From Actinomycetota bacterium (GTDB lineage: Bacteria > Actinomycetota > Acidimicrobiia > Acidimicrobiales > Aldehydirespiratoraceae): a stretch of DNA of 6,628 bases. The position numbers were made by a program, and so were the translations under genes. The stretch lies in contig JAAXHB010000119.1 of assembly GCA_012271125.1 (NCBI GenBank), positions 1 through 6,628 of the forward strand, written 5' to 3'. The notes under the pieces were generated by a model. The model did no database searches, was not told the DNA's origin, and saw only the letters and a list, made by a program, of their open reading frames with translations. This document shows, one piece after another, positions 5,858 through 6,628 of this stretch. The first letter of the stretch is position 1; each line of letters opens with the position of its first letter.

Positions 5858-6628
5858 CTAGGTAACGGGTTCGGGGGCGCGGTGGCGGGCGGTGTTGATG
5901 GCGTTGAGGAGGGCGCCGGCGAGGAGTCCCATTGATAGCAGGTAGAGCCATAGCAGCAGTGATAGTGCGCCGCCGAGGAAGCCGAAGATGGCGTTGACGC
6001 CGTTGGAGGCGAGGTCGATGTAAAAGCGAAAGCCGGTTGACACGGCGAGCCACCAGCAGGTGGCTAGGGCTGCGCCGGGGAGTTCTTGGCGCCAGGGGTT
6101 TTGGCGTCGTGGGATGAGGTGGTAGATGGTGGCTGCCCAGGCGACGATGAGGGCGAATACGACGGGCCAACGCACCCAGACCCATAGGGCGTTGAGGAAG
6201 CCGCTTGCGCCGAGGAGGGAGTCGGGGTTTTCGCCGATGCCAAGGAGTGGGCCGACGACGACTAGTGCGGCGACGAGTGATGCCACCGCAATTGTTGCTA
6301 TGGACATGATGAGTCCGGCGATGCGTGACCAGATCCAGCCGTAGGGGCGTTCAGTGCTGTTGATAACGTCGAGGGCGGCGACGACTGTTCTAAAGCCTCG
6401 CGAGGAGGCGTAGGCGGCGATGACGACACCGATGGTGATGGCACCGGCGTTGGTGCGGTCGAAGAGGTCTGAGGCGGTTTGTTGGAGGGTGTTGTCGCTG
6501 CCGAAAACGGTGCCGATTTGCTCGAGTGACCATTCTTCGATGTCTTTGGCTGTGTCGGCGCCGATTAGGGCGTCGAGTCCGCCGAGTCCGGCAGAGAAGA
6601 CGATTAGGGCGGGGAACAGGCCGAGTAT
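5858..6628 (-). CDS. YihY/BrkB family inner-membrane protein (5'-truncated)
   Basis: Multi-pass membrane protein of the YihY/virulence factor BrkB family, once misnamed ribonuclease BN; molecular function is not established. The reading frame is open without a stop from 5858 to the right edge, giving 256 visible residues, so the N-terminus (perhaps 50 residues) lies outside. Seen in order of visible residues: a membrane segment with FPALIVFSAGLGG (5-17), a soluble part, the family block YASSRGFRTVVAALDVINST (73-92), a hydrophobic helix (about 104-128), a helix around 152-170 ending in YHLIPRR (169-175), a PGAALATCWWLAVSTGF segment (184-200), and the C-terminal GFLGGALSLLLWLYLLS (216-232), which is the most typical YihY feature. 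The tail is short and polar. An ATG at 6307 falls inside this continuous frame, within the conserved region, so it is not the start. It is the first visible gene of the minus-strand cluster. Confidence 0.9.
   Translation of the reverse strand: MLGLFPALIVFSAGLGGLDALIGADTAKDIEEWSLEQIGTVFGSDNTLQQTASDLFDRTNAGAITIGVVIAAYASSRGFRTVVAALDVINSTERPYGWIWSRIAGLIMSIATIAVASLVAALVVVGPLLGIGENPDSLLGASGFLNALWVWVRWPVVFALIVAWAATIYHLIPRRQNPWRQELPGAALATCWWLAVSTGFRFYIDLASNGVNAIFGFLGGALSLLLWLYLLSMGLLAGALLNAINTARHRAPEPVT

Noticed and set aside
5853..5866. Direct repeat GGTAAC-TA-GGTAAC overlapping the YihY stop codon
   Set aside because: Six-base repeat partly within coding sequence; easily chance and not part of the 12-bp array.
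5763..6185. Minus-strand frame of 140 codons overlapping the YihY gene and the tandem repeat
   Set aside because: Arg/Pro/Thr-rich out-of-frame translation of the YihY gene; the repeat only adds Thr-Leu runs. The YihY frame carries the conserved membrane motifs.
6305..6307. ATG as start of a short 149-residue YihY protein
   Set aside because: The frame continues upstream without a stop to the window end and already contains the conserved SRGFRTVVAALDV block, so this Met is internal.

Overview
The window looks like chromosomal DNA of a moderately GC-rich actinobacterium. The Lgt core motifs, the ~600-residue acyl-CoA dehydrogenase of the DmdC type and the codon bias would fit an Acidimicrobiia-like or related aquatic lineage. 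That placement is an inference by eye, not a database result. There are six protein-coding genes, two of them cut by the window edges. No RNA gene, CRISPR array, insertion sequence or phage gene was recognised.

Left part, plus strand (1-2095): two consecutive permease genes of a BMP-type (basic membrane protein/nucleoside) ABC importer, related to the YufP/YufQ (NupP/NupQ) pair. The first lacks its N-terminus because the window begins inside it. The two genes overlap by 4 bp (ATGA). The ATPase and the substrate-binding lipoprotein are not in the window and would be expected further left.

Middle and right part, minus strand (6628 down to 2117): four genes read in one direction. In transcription order they are a YihY/BrkB-family membrane protein (N-terminus cut by the window end), a DmdC-like acyl-CoA dehydrogenase, prolipoprotein diacylglyceryl transferase (lgt), and an Fe(II)/2-oxoglutarate dioxygenase strikingly like animal PHYHD1. 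The gaps are 87, 19 and 104 bp, so lgt and the dehydrogenase are probably co-transcribed; the other junctions are less certain. The plus and minus gene sets converge, with only 21 bp between stop codons at 2096-2116 and no convincing terminator there.

The two larger gaps hold structure not explained by the genes. The lgt-dioxygenase gap contains a nested inverted repeat (2992-3070) that begins at the lgt stop codon and could form a large RNA stem or a double-stranded cruciform. The YihY-dehydrogenase gap contains four tandem copies of a 12-bp unit (5803-5850), just upstream of a textbook Shine-Dalgarno. All remaining sequence is coding or short spacer.

Functionally the genes do not form an obvious single pathway. 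They cover nucleoside-type uptake, lipoprotein maturation, acyl-CoA oxidation and one oxygenase of unknown substrate. I see no convincing new defence or biosynthetic system; the best leads are the structured intergenic element and the PHYHD1-like enzyme.
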